From Phyllobacterium myrsinacearum (GTDB taxonomy: Bacteria > Pseudomonadota > Alphaproteobacteria > Rhizobiales > Rhizobiaceae): 64,000 nt of DNA. Position 1 is the first letter of the stretch; each line of letters begins with the position of its first letter. The stretch lies in contig NZ_JACGXN010000018.1 of the NCBI RefSeq assembly GCF_014138285.1, positions 1 to 64,000 on the forward strand. The letters run 5' to 3'. Shown here in pieces: positions 1 to 7,891 of this stretch. A program made the position numbers and the translations under genes. Below the pieces are notes generated by a model, which saw nothing but the letters and a program-made list of their open reading frames with translations, was not told where the DNA came from and made no database searches.

Positions 1-5
1 TGCAT
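1..5 (-). CDS. repC: repC, start codon only (runs off the left edge)
   Basis: An ATG on the minus strand at 5-3 follows a purine-rich stretch (GAAAGGTAGAAG) that could serve as ribosome-binding site. It sits about 160 bp beyond the repB stop, which is the usual repB-repC spacing in repABC replicons. RepC is the replication initiator of these replicons. Only the start codon and two bases are inside the window, so the call rests on gene order and the antisense RNA between repB and this point. Confidence 0.5.
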
Positions 6-65
6 TGTCTTCTACCTTTCAATCAGGCAAAAGAAGTCCGCTCGCCAAAACGACGCCAAAAAGTC

Positions 66-94
66 TTGACACTGATTCCCGGAAATGCGATTCT
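66..94 (+). promoter_or_regulatory. Promoter of the repABC antisense RNA
   Basis: A perfect -35 TTGACA (66-71), a 17-bp spacer and a weaker -10 GATTCT (89-94) lie in the repB-repC gap on the strand opposite to repABC. The predicted start is near 101. A strong constitutive promoter here is typical of repABC incompatibility RNAs. Confidence 0.7.
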
Positions 95-100
95 CGATCC

Positions 101-158
101 TGCTAGAGATATGAGAGAAGCCTTCCAAGACAGAGATGTTTAGGTGGGCTTTTTTCTT
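101..158 (+). ncRNA. Countertranscribed RNA (ctRNA/IncA-type) of repABC
   Basis: A small RNA of about 55-60 nt is predicted between the promoter at 66-94 and an intrinsic terminator at 118-158. It is antisense to the repC leader. In repABC replicons the ctRNA pairs with that leader, lowers RepC synthesis, and sets copy number and incompatibility. The position, length and strand all fit. The exact 5' end is inferred from promoter spacing. Confidence 0.72.
118..158 (+). terminator. Intrinsic terminator of the ctRNA
   Basis: AAGCCTTCC (118-126) pairs with GGTGGGCTT (143-151) over a 16-nt loop, with a small internal mismatch, and is followed by a T-rich run (TTTTTTCTTTT). This hairpin is also the likely kissing loop with the repC mRNA. 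Confidence 0.72.
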
Positions 159-164
159 TTGCGG

Positions 165-1130
165 TTAATCTCCTGTTTTTCCTACTGTTTCCGATTCCCT
201 GAAGGCTCGATAGAGTTCGTCAAGGTTATCAGCAATATATGCACCGAAACGGGAGGCATTTCTGGCCTTCAGGGCCAGCGTAAAACTCTTTCCGGTATCT
301 TTCATCTCAGCATTGAGCGACTTATCCTTGGCAGCCCAAACCTTCGTCTTTGGCGCATTTACTTTCTGCGCCGGTTTTCTTGATCCGCTCAAAAAGTCAA
401 AGAGTCGTGCAAAACGATCATCGCTGTCTTCTGCTGTAAATTCGGCGGATTGTACGAAGTCTGCAGCCTTGTTCTGATTGCCTGGCTGTTCAAAGAACTT
501 CGACAACTGCCACCATCTGTCACGTCCTGTTGCTTTCGCAGCGCCTATGGCGAGCACAATATTTTCCGGAATGTTCGTGGAAACAGATTGCATCTTCGAA
601 AACGTCGTCGGATCCAGCGCCAGTGCAGATTTGACGACGGCATGATCATAGCCGAGATCCGCAAGACGTTTGGCAAACAATGTCCGTTCGATAAAGGATA
701 GATTTTGCCGTGCAGCGTTTTCCTGACCCTGCGCGATCACATGGTCCTGATCAGCCATGGGTTTGACCACCGCACGAACAAGCTTGCGCAACTGCCGGGC
801 AACCTTGACGCGGCGATGGCCGAAAACGATCTGATACCGGCCGGATCGCGTGGGATGTGGCCGAACAAGAATGGGCGAATCCTGCCCCCTCTCCGCGATA
901 GCTGCCAAGAGCTCCTGAAACGCCTGATCATCGTCCTCCAGACGATCCGAAACGAATGAACCGTCAATCAAATCCGGATCAAGCTCGATGACGCTCCCTT
1001 TGGCGAGCTCTTCAAACGAACTTTTGATGGACCGTGATGCCCCCGTTACAACATAGGACAGCGCATCGTTGCGCTCAGTTTGCACCGGCGCTGGATTCAT
1101 CACGCTGCTGAAAACATCCTTACGGGCCAT
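165..1130 (-). CDS. repB: RepB, ParB-family partition protein
   Basis: A 321-residue ParB-like protein that binds centromere (parS) sites and, with RepA, segregates the replicon. The ParB N-terminal domain spans roughly residues 45-150. It includes the box-II motif GHRR (104-107) and a following helix-turn-helix region (about 130-180, 'LSFIERTLFAKRLADLGY'). The C-terminal part (about 260-320) would be the dimerisation region. The start ATGGCCCGTAAG follows the usual RepB N-terminus. It is the middle gene of leftward repA-repB-repC, 82 bp after repA. That gap carries a parS-like palindrome at 1186-1199. Length is normal for the family (about 320-350 aa). Confidence 0.93.
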   Translation of the reverse strand: MARKDVFSSVMNPAPVQTERNDALSYVVTGASRSIKSSFEELAKGSVIELDPDLIDGSFVSDRLEDDDQAFQELLAAIAERGQDSPILVRPHPTRSGRYQIVFGHRRVKVARQLRKLVRAVVKPMADQDHVIAQGQENAARQNLSFIERTLFAKRLADLGYDHAVVKSALALDPTTFSKMQSVSTNIPENIVLAIGAAKATGRDRWWQLSKFFEQPGNQNKAADFVQSAEFTAEDSDDRFARLFDFLSGSRKPAQKVNAPKTKVWAAKDKSLNAEMKDTGKSFTLALKARNASRFGAYIADNLDELYRAFRESETVGKTGD

Positions 1131-1185
1131 CTATTCGCTTCCACTCTCAGTCATGCATTTGATTTTTCTGGTGAAAATCAGGGTT

Positions 1186-1199
1186 TTTACCGCAGTAAA
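1186..1199. promoter_or_regulatory. parS-like palindrome between repA and repB
   Basis: TTTACCGCAGTAAA is a 14-bp palindrome with one mismatch, in the 82-bp repA-repB gap. A perfect version, TTTACTGCAGTAAA, lies upstream of repA at 2643-2656. Centromere sites of repABC replicons are 14-16 bp palindromes of this general kind, and they sit inside or next to the operon. Binding by RepB is inferred from position and repetition. Confidence 0.6.
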
Positions 1200-1212
1200 C
1201 ATCATATCCATG

Positions 1213-2421
1213 TCAACGACCCCAGGCCCGATGGACCAGCGACGCTATTTCAGAGTTCACTGCGTCGAGCGACTCAATCGCCCGCTCATAGGTTGTCCGC
1301 GTGAAGCTGTTCTTCTCCACCTCATAGAGCGTCTGCTTGGTCAAGCCGGCATCCGAAACAGCTGTCGACTTGAGCATCGCATTGGCAAGAATTTCTTCCG
1401 CCAGCATGGACTGCATAAAGCCGACCATCTGTGCCTGCGGAATATCTGTTGGTTCGTAACGCGTGATCAGATAGCGGAACCAATCAAGCTCCACTTTCGC
1501 TCCCGCCTGCTTCACGGTCTTCAAAATCCCGCCAAGCATGAGCAGAAACTGCGACATGGACATCAGGTCCAGCATCTGCGGATGCACGGTAATCAAAACT
1601 GCAGTTGCCGCGGACATTGCTGTCAGGGTCAAGTAGCCAAGCTGTGGAGGACAATCGACAACAACCACATCGTAGCGGTCATCCACGCTTTCCAGCGCAC
1701 TGGCGATACGCGTGAAGAACTGCCTGCCTTCGCGAGAACCTTTATCCTGCATCGCCAGTGGCGTATCATACTCATATTCCTGCAGTTCAAGATTCGCAGG
1801 GATGATATCGAGCCCGGGGAAATTGGTCGACAGGATAACATCGGCAATAGGCTTGCGCTCGTCATCGTATCGGATGGACTCGTAGAGCGACAGGTTTCTG
1901 TCCAGCTCCGGCTGGAAGCCGTGCAGAGCAGAGAGCGACGCCTGCGGATCGAGATCAATGGCCAGAACACGATGCCCGGTCAGCGCGAGGTATTGCGCAA
2001 GATGCGCTGCAGTTGTGGTCTTTCCAGAACCGCCTTTGAAATTGACGACGGCAATGACCTGCAGCTTGTCGCCCGGCTTACGGTGTGGAACGTATTTTTT
2101 CACTTCCGTGCGGCCATTGCGGTCAAGATAGTGACGCAGTTCCAGCATCTGTTCCGCGGTATAGGATCGCCGCCCCGAACTGACCTGAGCCGGTACGGGG
2201 CCCTTGCCTTCGAGGTGCAGCCGTTTGAGGTTGTTCTGCGTAACACCGAGATAGTGCGCAACCTCAGCCATCGAGAACTGCCGCAACGTCTTCTTGGCGT
2301 TCGGTGGAAATTTTTCCATCCGAAGCTGGTTCAAACGGCGTGATATCTCTGCTCCCTGATCGAGGATCTTGTCATCAAACTCAAACTTGGGCAGAGGTAG
2401 AGCGAAATTCATCGGAGACAA
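1213..2421 (-). CDS. repA: RepA, ParA-family partition ATPase
   Basis: A 402-residue ParA-type Walker ATPase that partners RepB in segregation and normally represses the repABC promoter. An N-terminal MerR-like/HTH region (about 45-110) precedes the ATPase domain. The deviant Walker A KGGSGKTT is at 129-136, 'DLDPQAS' at about 156-162, and 'VVDCPPQLG' forms the Walker B/A' region. It is the first gene of the leftward repABC operon. The chosen start gives MSPMNF; an internal ATG three codons on (MNFALP) is possible. Family length is about 395-405 aa, so the gene is intact. Confidence 0.94.
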   Translation of the reverse strand: MSPMNFALPLPKFEFDDKILDQGAEISRRLNQLRMEKFPPNAKKTLRQFSMAEVAHYLGVTQNNLKRLHLEGKGPVPAQVSSGRRSYTAEQMLELRHYLDRNGRTEVKKYVPHRKPGDKLQVIAVVNFKGGSGKTTTAAHLAQYLALTGHRVLAIDLDPQASLSALHGFQPELDRNLSLYESIRYDDERKPIADVILSTNFPGLDIIPANLELQEYEYDTPLAMQDKGSREGRQFFTRIASALESVDDRYDVVVVDCPPQLGYLTLTAMSAATAVLITVHPQMLDLMSMSQFLLMLGGILKTVKQAGAKVELDWFRYLITRYEPTDIPQAQMVGFMQSMLAEEILANAMLKSTAVSDAGLTKQTLYEVEKNSFTRTTYERAIESLDAVNSEIASLVHRAWGR

Positions 2422-2781
2422 AACCTCTAATAGCGCTTTTTCAAAGCAAAACTTCTAAGAAGCGCCATTAAGCTCCGATTCGAATGTTCCAGCAAGAAAT
2501 TTTAGGTTAACAAAAGCTTAACGGCATTGCATCATCGAAAGTAATAGGCGCTTCAGTTCGTGTTATGCAGCAGCAGATCGTAAGGCTCTCGTCTCCCGAT
2601 ATAACAAGCTAAGAGGCTGACTTTGCTTGGAAAACTTCTTCTTTTACTGCAGTAAATACGCGCTTTGGAACGGCAATGCCGCACAGGCGACCGCCATTTC
2701 AGACATCTCTGCGCGGAATTCAGTTTGTCTTGCGCCGAAGACTTATCCAAGGGTTTGTTTGGGATCAGCATCAGCCGAATC
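2422..2781 (-). promoter_or_regulatory. repABC upstream region with parS-like palindrome at 2643-2656
   Basis: The 360-bp gap between repA and the diguanylate cyclase gene holds no convincing gene. It must contain the repABC promoter, which reads leftward. It carries the perfect 14-bp palindrome TTTACTGCAGTAAA (2643-2656), about 220 bp before the repA start. The palindrome matches the site in the repA-repB gap except at one base. It could be a centromere, a RepA/RepB operator, or both. Confidence 0.55.
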
Positions 2782-4614
2782 CTATGATGTGGTATCTAAC
2801 GGGTCATGCGCAGCGAATCGCACGCGGTTTCGCCCCTCCGTTTTTGCCCGGTAAAGGGCGATATCCGCGGCTTTTATGAGCCGCGGCCATTCGTCCGTCC
2901 CGAATGAGCCGGACGCGACACCGAAACTGGCTGTCATATTCAGCCGGACGCCGTCGGGAAGGACAATCTCGTGACGCTGCAAAGCGAGCCGTAGTCGACG
3001 CGCGCGCACAACCACGTCCGAGAGCTGGTCACCAGACGAGAGAACAGCAAACTCCTCTCCGCCAAAACGCGCCACCACATCCGCCGGCCGCAACAGAGTA
3101 CGCAGTAGGCCCGCGACTTCCCGGAGAACCAGATCGCCAGCTTGATGGCCATAGCTGTCATTGACGAGCTTGAAGTAATCAATGTCCATGAGAATGAGGC
3201 ACGCCATCTCCGCCAGCCCGCCTTGCTCAGGCTTGCTTTGCCCTATCAGGTCAAGTGTACGGCGATTGAACAGGCCTGTCAGACCATCGGTTTCCGCCTG
3301 CTCCTTCAGTTTGTCGGTGCGCACAGCCCGTTCCAGGAGCTTCCCGCGCAATATCTGGATCGCGTCGAACAGGCGGCGCATTTCCCCGGCATAACCTTCC
3401 CGGTTTCCCAGTTCCACCGGCCGGTCCTGCGCCAGTCCAATAACTTCGTCCCGCGCCTGCAGCAATGGTGATAAAACAGATCTGTGAACCATATGTACAA
3501 TCCCGGCGAGTATCGTCAAAATGGCTATTGCGACGGCAATGACCAGCATCAATGTTCTCAGTGCGCGGTCACGCGTCTGCATCAGCTCGTCAATCTTCAC
3601 ATTAAGGAATTCACGACGCAGGCTTTCCAGAGGTTGCAGAGTTTTCACAAAGCGCTCGGTGAAATCCTCTGCCGTCAATGAGTAGTTTCCGGACGTTCTG
3701 CCTTCCGCAACAAGCGCATCCAGCATATCCAACCCGTCACCGAAGAAAATGCGCTGAATCTCTTCATGCTTACCGGCAAGTCTTGAATCGCTTCGGAAGA
3801 GGGCATCCTGTCCGCCCACAAGCCGCCAAAGCTCATTCAGACGTCCGCGTGTCCGACTGCTATCGATCAAATGTTTGCGTTCCAAAGGATGCCGGGTGGC
3901 GATGGGCGCCATGATCTGCGATGCAATCCTGCCGCCATATTCCCTAAGGTCACTCAACATATGACCAATGAGAACAGGCGCAGCAATCCCATCATCCGCG
4001 TCCACCAATTCATCGACGTTCCATGCGACAACCAGCTGGAAATCATCGACAACGGCAAACATGCTTTCAATCGCGCCCTGAACATCCTCGAGACGCCGTT
4101 GCTCGAACGGAAGACTTGCCACACGGTCAACTTGCATCCTGGCGCGTTTGAGCTGAACGGTAGTCTGCTCGAGGAAGCGCGTTGGAATCGGATGCTCGAC
4201 CGACTCCCGGTTGGATGTCACGGGATTGGCAATGGCTTCGACGGCAGCATCACTCGCAGAACGAAATTGCGCAAGTTGCTGCATTGCATCGCTCGCTGGA
4301 ACAGTGACGCTGCCCATCACCGCATTGGACGGACCTCGTTCGGCCGAAAGACGATTGGCGGCATCCAGCACAAGCCGGAAGCGTTCAACGCGATCAAGAT
4401 TACGGCGGGCGAGCCAGTAATCATCATAGGAAGGCGTGATAATGCTCGCGGCGAGGATCGCTGTACAAATGACAGCCATGCCGGTACCCACCCAGAGCTT
4501 CCAGTACAGGCTTCTGCCCGTGTCTTTCTGCTGTGGATCCGGACCTGTTGTAGTGCGGTCGGAAACATCTGAAAAGGAGGCTCCCCCAGACCGGGGAGGA
4601 CGCGGTGAAGTCAA
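2782..4614 (-). CDS. Membrane-anchored diguanylate cyclase (GGDEF)
   Basis: A 610-residue protein predicted to make cyclic di-GMP from two GTP. It has transmembrane segments at about 41-61 and 354-377. These enclose a helical periplasmic sensor region of nearly 290 residues that I cannot assign to a named family. A HAMP-like linker (about 378-435) leads to a GGDEF domain (about 440-600). Visible motifs are DGLTGLFNRR (443-452), the metal-binding DIDYFK (477-482), an intact GGEEF active site (518-522) and an RxxD inhibitory site RPAD (509-512). It should therefore be active and feedback-inhibited. No EAL domain is present. The only in-frame start before the first membrane helix is a TTG. It is a single gene reading leftward toward repABC. 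Confidence 0.88.
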   Translation of the reverse strand: MTSPRPPRSGGASFSDVSDRTTTGPDPQQKDTGRSLYWKLWVGTGMAVICTAILAASIITPSYDDYWLARRNLDRVERFRLVLDAANRLSAERGPSNAVMGSVTVPASDAMQQLAQFRSASDAAVEAIANPVTSNRESVEHPIPTRFLEQTTVQLKRARMQVDRVASLPFEQRRLEDVQGAIESMFAVVDDFQLVVAWNVDELVDADDGIAAPVLIGHMLSDLREYGGRIASQIMAPIATRHPLERKHLIDSSRTRGRLNELWRLVGGQDALFRSDSRLAGKHEEIQRIFFGDGLDMLDALVAEGRTSGNYSLTAEDFTERFVKTLQPLESLRREFLNVKIDELMQTRDRALRTLMLVIAVAIAILTILAGIVHMVHRSVLSPLLQARDEVIGLAQDRPVELGNREGYAGEMRRLFDAIQILRGKLLERAVRTDKLKEQAETDGLTGLFNRRTLDLIGQSKPEQGGLAEMACLILMDIDYFKLVNDSYGHQAGDLVLREVAGLLRTLLRPADVVARFGGEEFAVLSSGDQLSDVVVRARRLRLALQRHEIVLPDGVRLNMTASFGVASGSFGTDEWPRLIKAADIALYRAKTEGRNRVRFAAHDPLDTTS

Positions 4615-4891
4615 TCCGTATTATCCCTATCGCAATAGCTCACACCCGCAACTTGTGAGCTGCCTGCAAGACTGTACTTCGTCCCCTCTGAAGTCAGCGA
4701 TCATGATCGATCGCGTGGTCTCGTAACGCGATGCTATGACGGTTTTAGCGCTGAATATCAATAGGTGATACACGCTGCGGTTGATTACAATCATACACTC
4801 ATTGGTTGTATTCCCCTCAATGGAGGAGGTGCTCAAAATGGACCCGCAGTGCGCACGGTTCAAAAAAAGGAATATGTCTTCAATGAAAAGA
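4615..4891. other. Gap before the cyclase gene, no gene seen
   Basis: This stretch between the cyclase start and the cyd terminator should hold the leftward cyclase promoter. It contains a 12-bp palindrome CGATCATGATCG (4698-4709) and otherwise no recognisable element. A 99-codon leftward frame here lacks a ribosome-binding site and runs through the cyd terminator, so I do not call it. Confidence 0.4.
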
Positions 4892-4926
4892 GTGAAGCTA
4901 CGCAGCCTTCGGATGCGCAGCTTCAC
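4892..4926 (-). terminator. Terminator of the cyd operon
   Basis: A 13-bp stem with one mismatch, GTGAAGCTACGCA (4892-4904) against TGCGCAGCTTCAC (4914-4926), lies just after cydX. In the leftward direction it is followed by TCTTTTC. It closes the cydDCABX transcript. Confidence 0.75.
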
Positions 4927-4934
4927 CGGATATT

Positions 4935-5054
4935 CTATTTCTTTACGTCTGCCTTACGGCTCGCATCATCCTCAACCAACTCGTACCACATGGCATTGAG
5001 GACCGCGAAAGCAGCGGCAAACGGCAATCCGAGAAGCCAGGCAAAATACCACAT
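4935..5054 (-). CDS. cydX: CydX, small subunit of cytochrome bd oxidase
   Basis: A 39-residue protein beginning MWYFAWLLGLPFAAAFAVLN, with one transmembrane helix and a charged tail (ELVEDDASRKADVKK). The N-terminus matches the conserved MWYFxWxLG pattern of CydX/YbgT proteins, which stabilise the haem groups of the CydAB complex in the inner membrane. It starts 20 bp after cydB, preceded by AGGAAATGGGAA, and ends just before the operon terminator. Short length is normal for the family (about 30-40 aa). Confidence 0.93.
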   Translation of the reverse strand: MWYFAWLLGLPFAAAFAVLNAMWYELVEDDASRKADVKK

Positions 5055-5074
5055 TTCCCATTTCCTTTCTTATC

Positions 5075-6229
5075 CTAATAAGCGTGACCGCTCTTGTTGC
5101 TGATGGTTTCGTCGTCCACTTTGCCCCACAACACGCGATAGACCCAGCTTGTGTAGGCAACGATGAGAGGGAGGAAAATTGCTGTCACTACGAGCATGAT
5201 GAAGAGGGTAAGGTGGCTCGATGACGTATCCCAGACTGTCAGGCTCGACCGTGGATCAAGCGACGACGGCAAGATGAATGGAAACATCGACAAACCCACG
5301 GTTGCGATAATGCCGAAAATCGAGAAAGCACTTGACAACAAGGTGGCAATTTCGCGTCTTCCTCTGAAGCCCAGCAGAGCGGCAGCGGCACCGAGAAGCC
5401 CGAGGGCAGGGGCCACTATCATCCAGGAATGGGTGCTGAAGTTGGTAAACCATGCATTTTCATCCTGAACCACCGTCTTCAACAGCGGGTTGGAAGGTCC
5501 CACCGGATTGATAACACTGGTAATGCGGTAGCCGCCAATCATGGTCCAAAGCAGCAATCCGGCGAAGGCAAACAGCAGGATTGTAAGAGGTGCGGCCAGA
5601 CTGCCAAACCGGCGGGCCCGTTCGGCAACCACGCCGGTTGCCTTCAGTTGCAGCCATGCGCTGCCATGCATGACCAGCATGGAGACCGAAAGAAGCCCGC
5701 AGAGAAGCGCGAACGGGTTGAGCAGCCCAAAGAAGGATCCCTCGTAGAAAATGCGCAGGTCGCCGTCAAAACGAAAAGGAACACCCTGCAAAACATTCCC
5801 AAGGGCTACACCGAAGATAAGGGATGGAACGAAGCCGCCGACAAAGAGTGCCCAGTCCCATGCAGCGCGCCACGTGGCACTATCGCGTTTTGAACGGTAT
5901 TTGAAGGCGACGGGCCTGATGATCAGGGCGGCCAGTATGACGAACATGGCAAGATAAAACCCTGAAAAGGACACGGCATAGAGCGGCGGCCATGCCGCAA
6001 AGATTGCACCGCCTCCAACAATGAGCCAGACCTGATTGCCTTCCCAGATCGGGCCAATTGTGTTGATGGCGATCCGCCGCTCCATATCCGTTCGCGCGAC
6101 AAACGGCAGCAATGTGCCGACGCCGAGATCAAAACCATCCGTAACGGCAAATCCAATCAGCAGTACGCCGAGTAAGACCCACCAGATCAATCGCAATGTG
6201 TCGTAATCAATGAATTGATGCAGAATCAT
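5075..6229 (-). CDS. cydB: Cytochrome bd ubiquinol oxidase subunit II
   Basis: A 384-residue integral membrane protein with eight to nine hydrophobic segments, the partner subunit of CydA in the high-affinity quinol oxidase. The N-terminal region 'LRLIWWVLLGVLLIGFAVTDGFDLGVG' and 'PIWEGNQVWLI' are hallmarks of CydB. Length matches the family (about 380 aa). It lies 6 bp after cydA and 20 bp before cydX in the leftward operon cydD-cydC-cydA-cydB-cydX. Confidence 0.96.
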   Translation of the reverse strand: MILHQFIDYDTLRLIWWVLLGVLLIGFAVTDGFDLGVGTLLPFVARTDMERRIAINTIGPIWEGNQVWLIVGGGAIFAAWPPLYAVSFSGFYLAMFVILAALIIRPVAFKYRSKRDSATWRAAWDWALFVGGFVPSLIFGVALGNVLQGVPFRFDGDLRIFYEGSFFGLLNPFALLCGLLSVSMLVMHGSAWLQLKATGVVAERARRFGSLAAPLTILLFAFAGLLLWTMIGGYRITSVINPVGPSNPLLKTVVQDENAWFTNFSTHSWMIVAPALGLLGAAAALLGFRGRREIATLLSSAFSIFGIIATVGLSMFPFILPSSLDPRSSLTVWDTSSSHLTLFIMLVVTAIFLPLIVAYTSWVYRVLWGKVDDETISNKSGHAY

Positions 6230-6235
6230 GATTTT

Positions 6236-7813
6236 TTACTCCGCCGGTACGATGTGGGGGGAAATCAGGAGCGCTTCCGGTTCGTTGTCCGGTTCAGGGC
6301 CCTTGCGGATGGCGCGCAGCATCAAGCCCATCTCGATTACGAACAGCACCGTGTAGATCGTGACGAACCCGGCAATCGTGATCAACAGGGACATCGCGCC
6401 AAGATTGGACACCGCCGCTGCCGTCGGAAGAACACCCTCAATAATCCAGGGCTGCCGGCCGAATTCAGCAACAATCCATCCCATCTCCGCTGCAATCCAG
6501 GGGAGGGGGATAGCCAGAACCGCAATGCGCAACAACCAAGGATAAGTGTCGAGTTGCCGGCGGACAGACAGAACAAAGAAAGTTGCTGTCAGCACGATAA
6601 AGAACATGCCGAGTCCGACCATGATGCGGAACGACCAGAAGAGTGTTGGCACGTGGGGAACCGTATCCCAGGCCGCTTTCTCAATCTGCGCATCGGTTGC
6701 CAGACGCGGGTCGTCGACATAGCGCTTGAGAAGCAACGCATAGCCCAGATCAACGCCATTGTTCTCAAAAGTCGTACGCGTGTCGGGAGCTATTTCGCCT
6801 GTGCTGCCAGCCGCGCGAATTTGCTGAAGTGCATCATAGGCCAACAAACCTTGCTTGATCCGTACCTTTGCATGCTTGACCAGATCTTCGATACCCGGAA
6901 TTTCAGTGGTCAGGGAACGCGTACCGATCAAGCCCATGACCCAGGGAATATGCACCGCATAGTGGGTTTCACGGGCCTCCTGGTCAGGGAAACCGAATGC
7001 CGTAAAAGCAGCAGGAGCAGGTTCGGTCTTCCACATGGCTTCAATGGAGGCGAGCTTCATCTTCTGGTGTTCGGTGGAAAGATAACCGCTCTCGTCACCC
7101 AGCACGACAACGGAGAGCGATGCGGCGAGCCCGAAGGATGCGGCAACCGTCATCGACCGCTTGGCAAGGGCAGTGTGGCGGCCTTTCAATACATACCAAG
7201 CCGATACGCCAAGAACGAAGATCGAGGCCGTTACGTAACCGGCCGATACCGTATGGACAAACTTTGCCTGAGCGACCGGATTGAACAAAACAGCAAAGAA
7301 ATCAGTTACTTCCATGCGCATCGTCTGAGGATTGAATGCCGACCCCACAGGGTTCTGCATCCAACCGTTGGCAATCAATATCCACAACGCCGAAAAGTTT
7401 GAACCGATCGCCACGAGCCATGTGGCCGTGAGGTGACCGACTTTGGAGAGTTTGTCCCAGCCGAAGAAAAACAGACCGACGAACGTCGCTTCGAGGAAAA
7501 ATGCCATCAAGCCTTCAATAGCCAGCGGCGCGCCAAAAATATCACCGACATACTGGCTGTAATAACTCCAGTTCATGCCGAACTGGAATTCCATGACAAT
7601 ACCCGTGGCCACGCCGAGGGCAAAATTGATACCGAACAGCGTACCCCAGAATTTGGTCATCTGCCGCCAGATCACGCGGCCGGTCATGACATACACGGTC
7701 TCCATGATCGCCAGCAGCACCGAAAGACCGAGCGTCAACGGTACAAAAAGAAAGTGATAAAGCGCTGTTATCGCAAATTGCAGGCGCGAAAGCGCTACGA
7801 TGTCGAGTTCCAT
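6236..7813 (-). CDS. cydA: Cytochrome bd ubiquinol oxidase subunit I
   Basis: A 525-residue haem-bearing subunit that oxidises ubiquinol and reduces O2 to water at low oxygen. The haem-ligand histidine is at residue 20 (ALYHFLFVPLTLG). A second ligand region is 'FVHTVSAGYVTA'. The quinol-binding Q-loop contains 'HQKMKLASIEAMW' with the conserved Lys and Glu. The length is that of a short Q-loop enzyme, as in E. coli. It is separated from cydC by 78 bp that contain an imperfect hairpin, and is followed closely by cydB. Confidence 0.96.
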   Translation of the reverse strand: MELDIVALSRLQFAITALYHFLFVPLTLGLSVLLAIMETVYVMTGRVIWRQMTKFWGTLFGINFALGVATGIVMEFQFGMNWSYYSQYVGDIFGAPLAIEGLMAFFLEATFVGLFFFGWDKLSKVGHLTATWLVAIGSNFSALWILIANGWMQNPVGSAFNPQTMRMEVTDFFAVLFNPVAQAKFVHTVSAGYVTASIFVLGVSAWYVLKGRHTALAKRSMTVAASFGLAASLSVVVLGDESGYLSTEHQKMKLASIEAMWKTEPAPAAFTAFGFPDQEARETHYAVHIPWVMGLIGTRSLTTEIPGIEDLVKHAKVRIKQGLLAYDALQQIRAAGSTGEIAPDTRTTFENNGVDLGYALLLKRYVDDPRLATDAQIEKAAWDTVPHVPTLFWSFRIMVGLGMFFIVLTATFFVLSVRRQLDTYPWLLRIAVLAIPLPWIAAEMGWIVAEFGRQPWIIEGVLPTAAAVSNLGAMSLLITIAGFVTIYTVLFVIEMGLMLRAIRKGPEPDNEPEALLISPHIVPAE

Positions 7814-7848
7814 CTGCTTCTGCCGGGCTCGCCCGACCCCCTGTTGAT

Positions 7849-7872
7849 CGACGCTGCAACCAGCAGGCGTCG
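7849..7872 (-). other. Hairpin in the cydC-cydA gap
   Basis: CGACGC and GCGTCG arms with inner CTGC/GCAG pairing form a 9-bp stem with a bulged base in the 78-bp gap between cydC and cydA. There is no T-run, so it is not a classical terminator. It could be an RNA-processing element that lets the oxidase genes be expressed above the exporter genes. This role is inference. Confidence 0.3.
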
Positions 7873-7891
7873 AGTGAATGAGACTGCACCT

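Noticed and set aside
1069..2343. 424-codon rightward open frame opposite repA
   Set aside because: It is antisense to a clear ParA-family gene, rich in His, Arg and Gln, has no ribosome-binding site and no recognisable domain.
4698..4709. Palindrome CGATCATGATCG as an operator of the cyclase gene
   Set aside because: It is short, built from common GATC words, has no second copy or match to a known operator.
4627..4926. 99-codon leftward frame between cydX and the cyclase gene
   Set aside because: It starts inside the cyd terminator hairpin, has no ribosome-binding site and no similarity I recognise.
6215..7402. 395-codon rightward open frame opposite cydA
   Set aside because: It is a shadow of the high-GC codon pattern of cydA; its composition is unlike real proteins and it has no motif.
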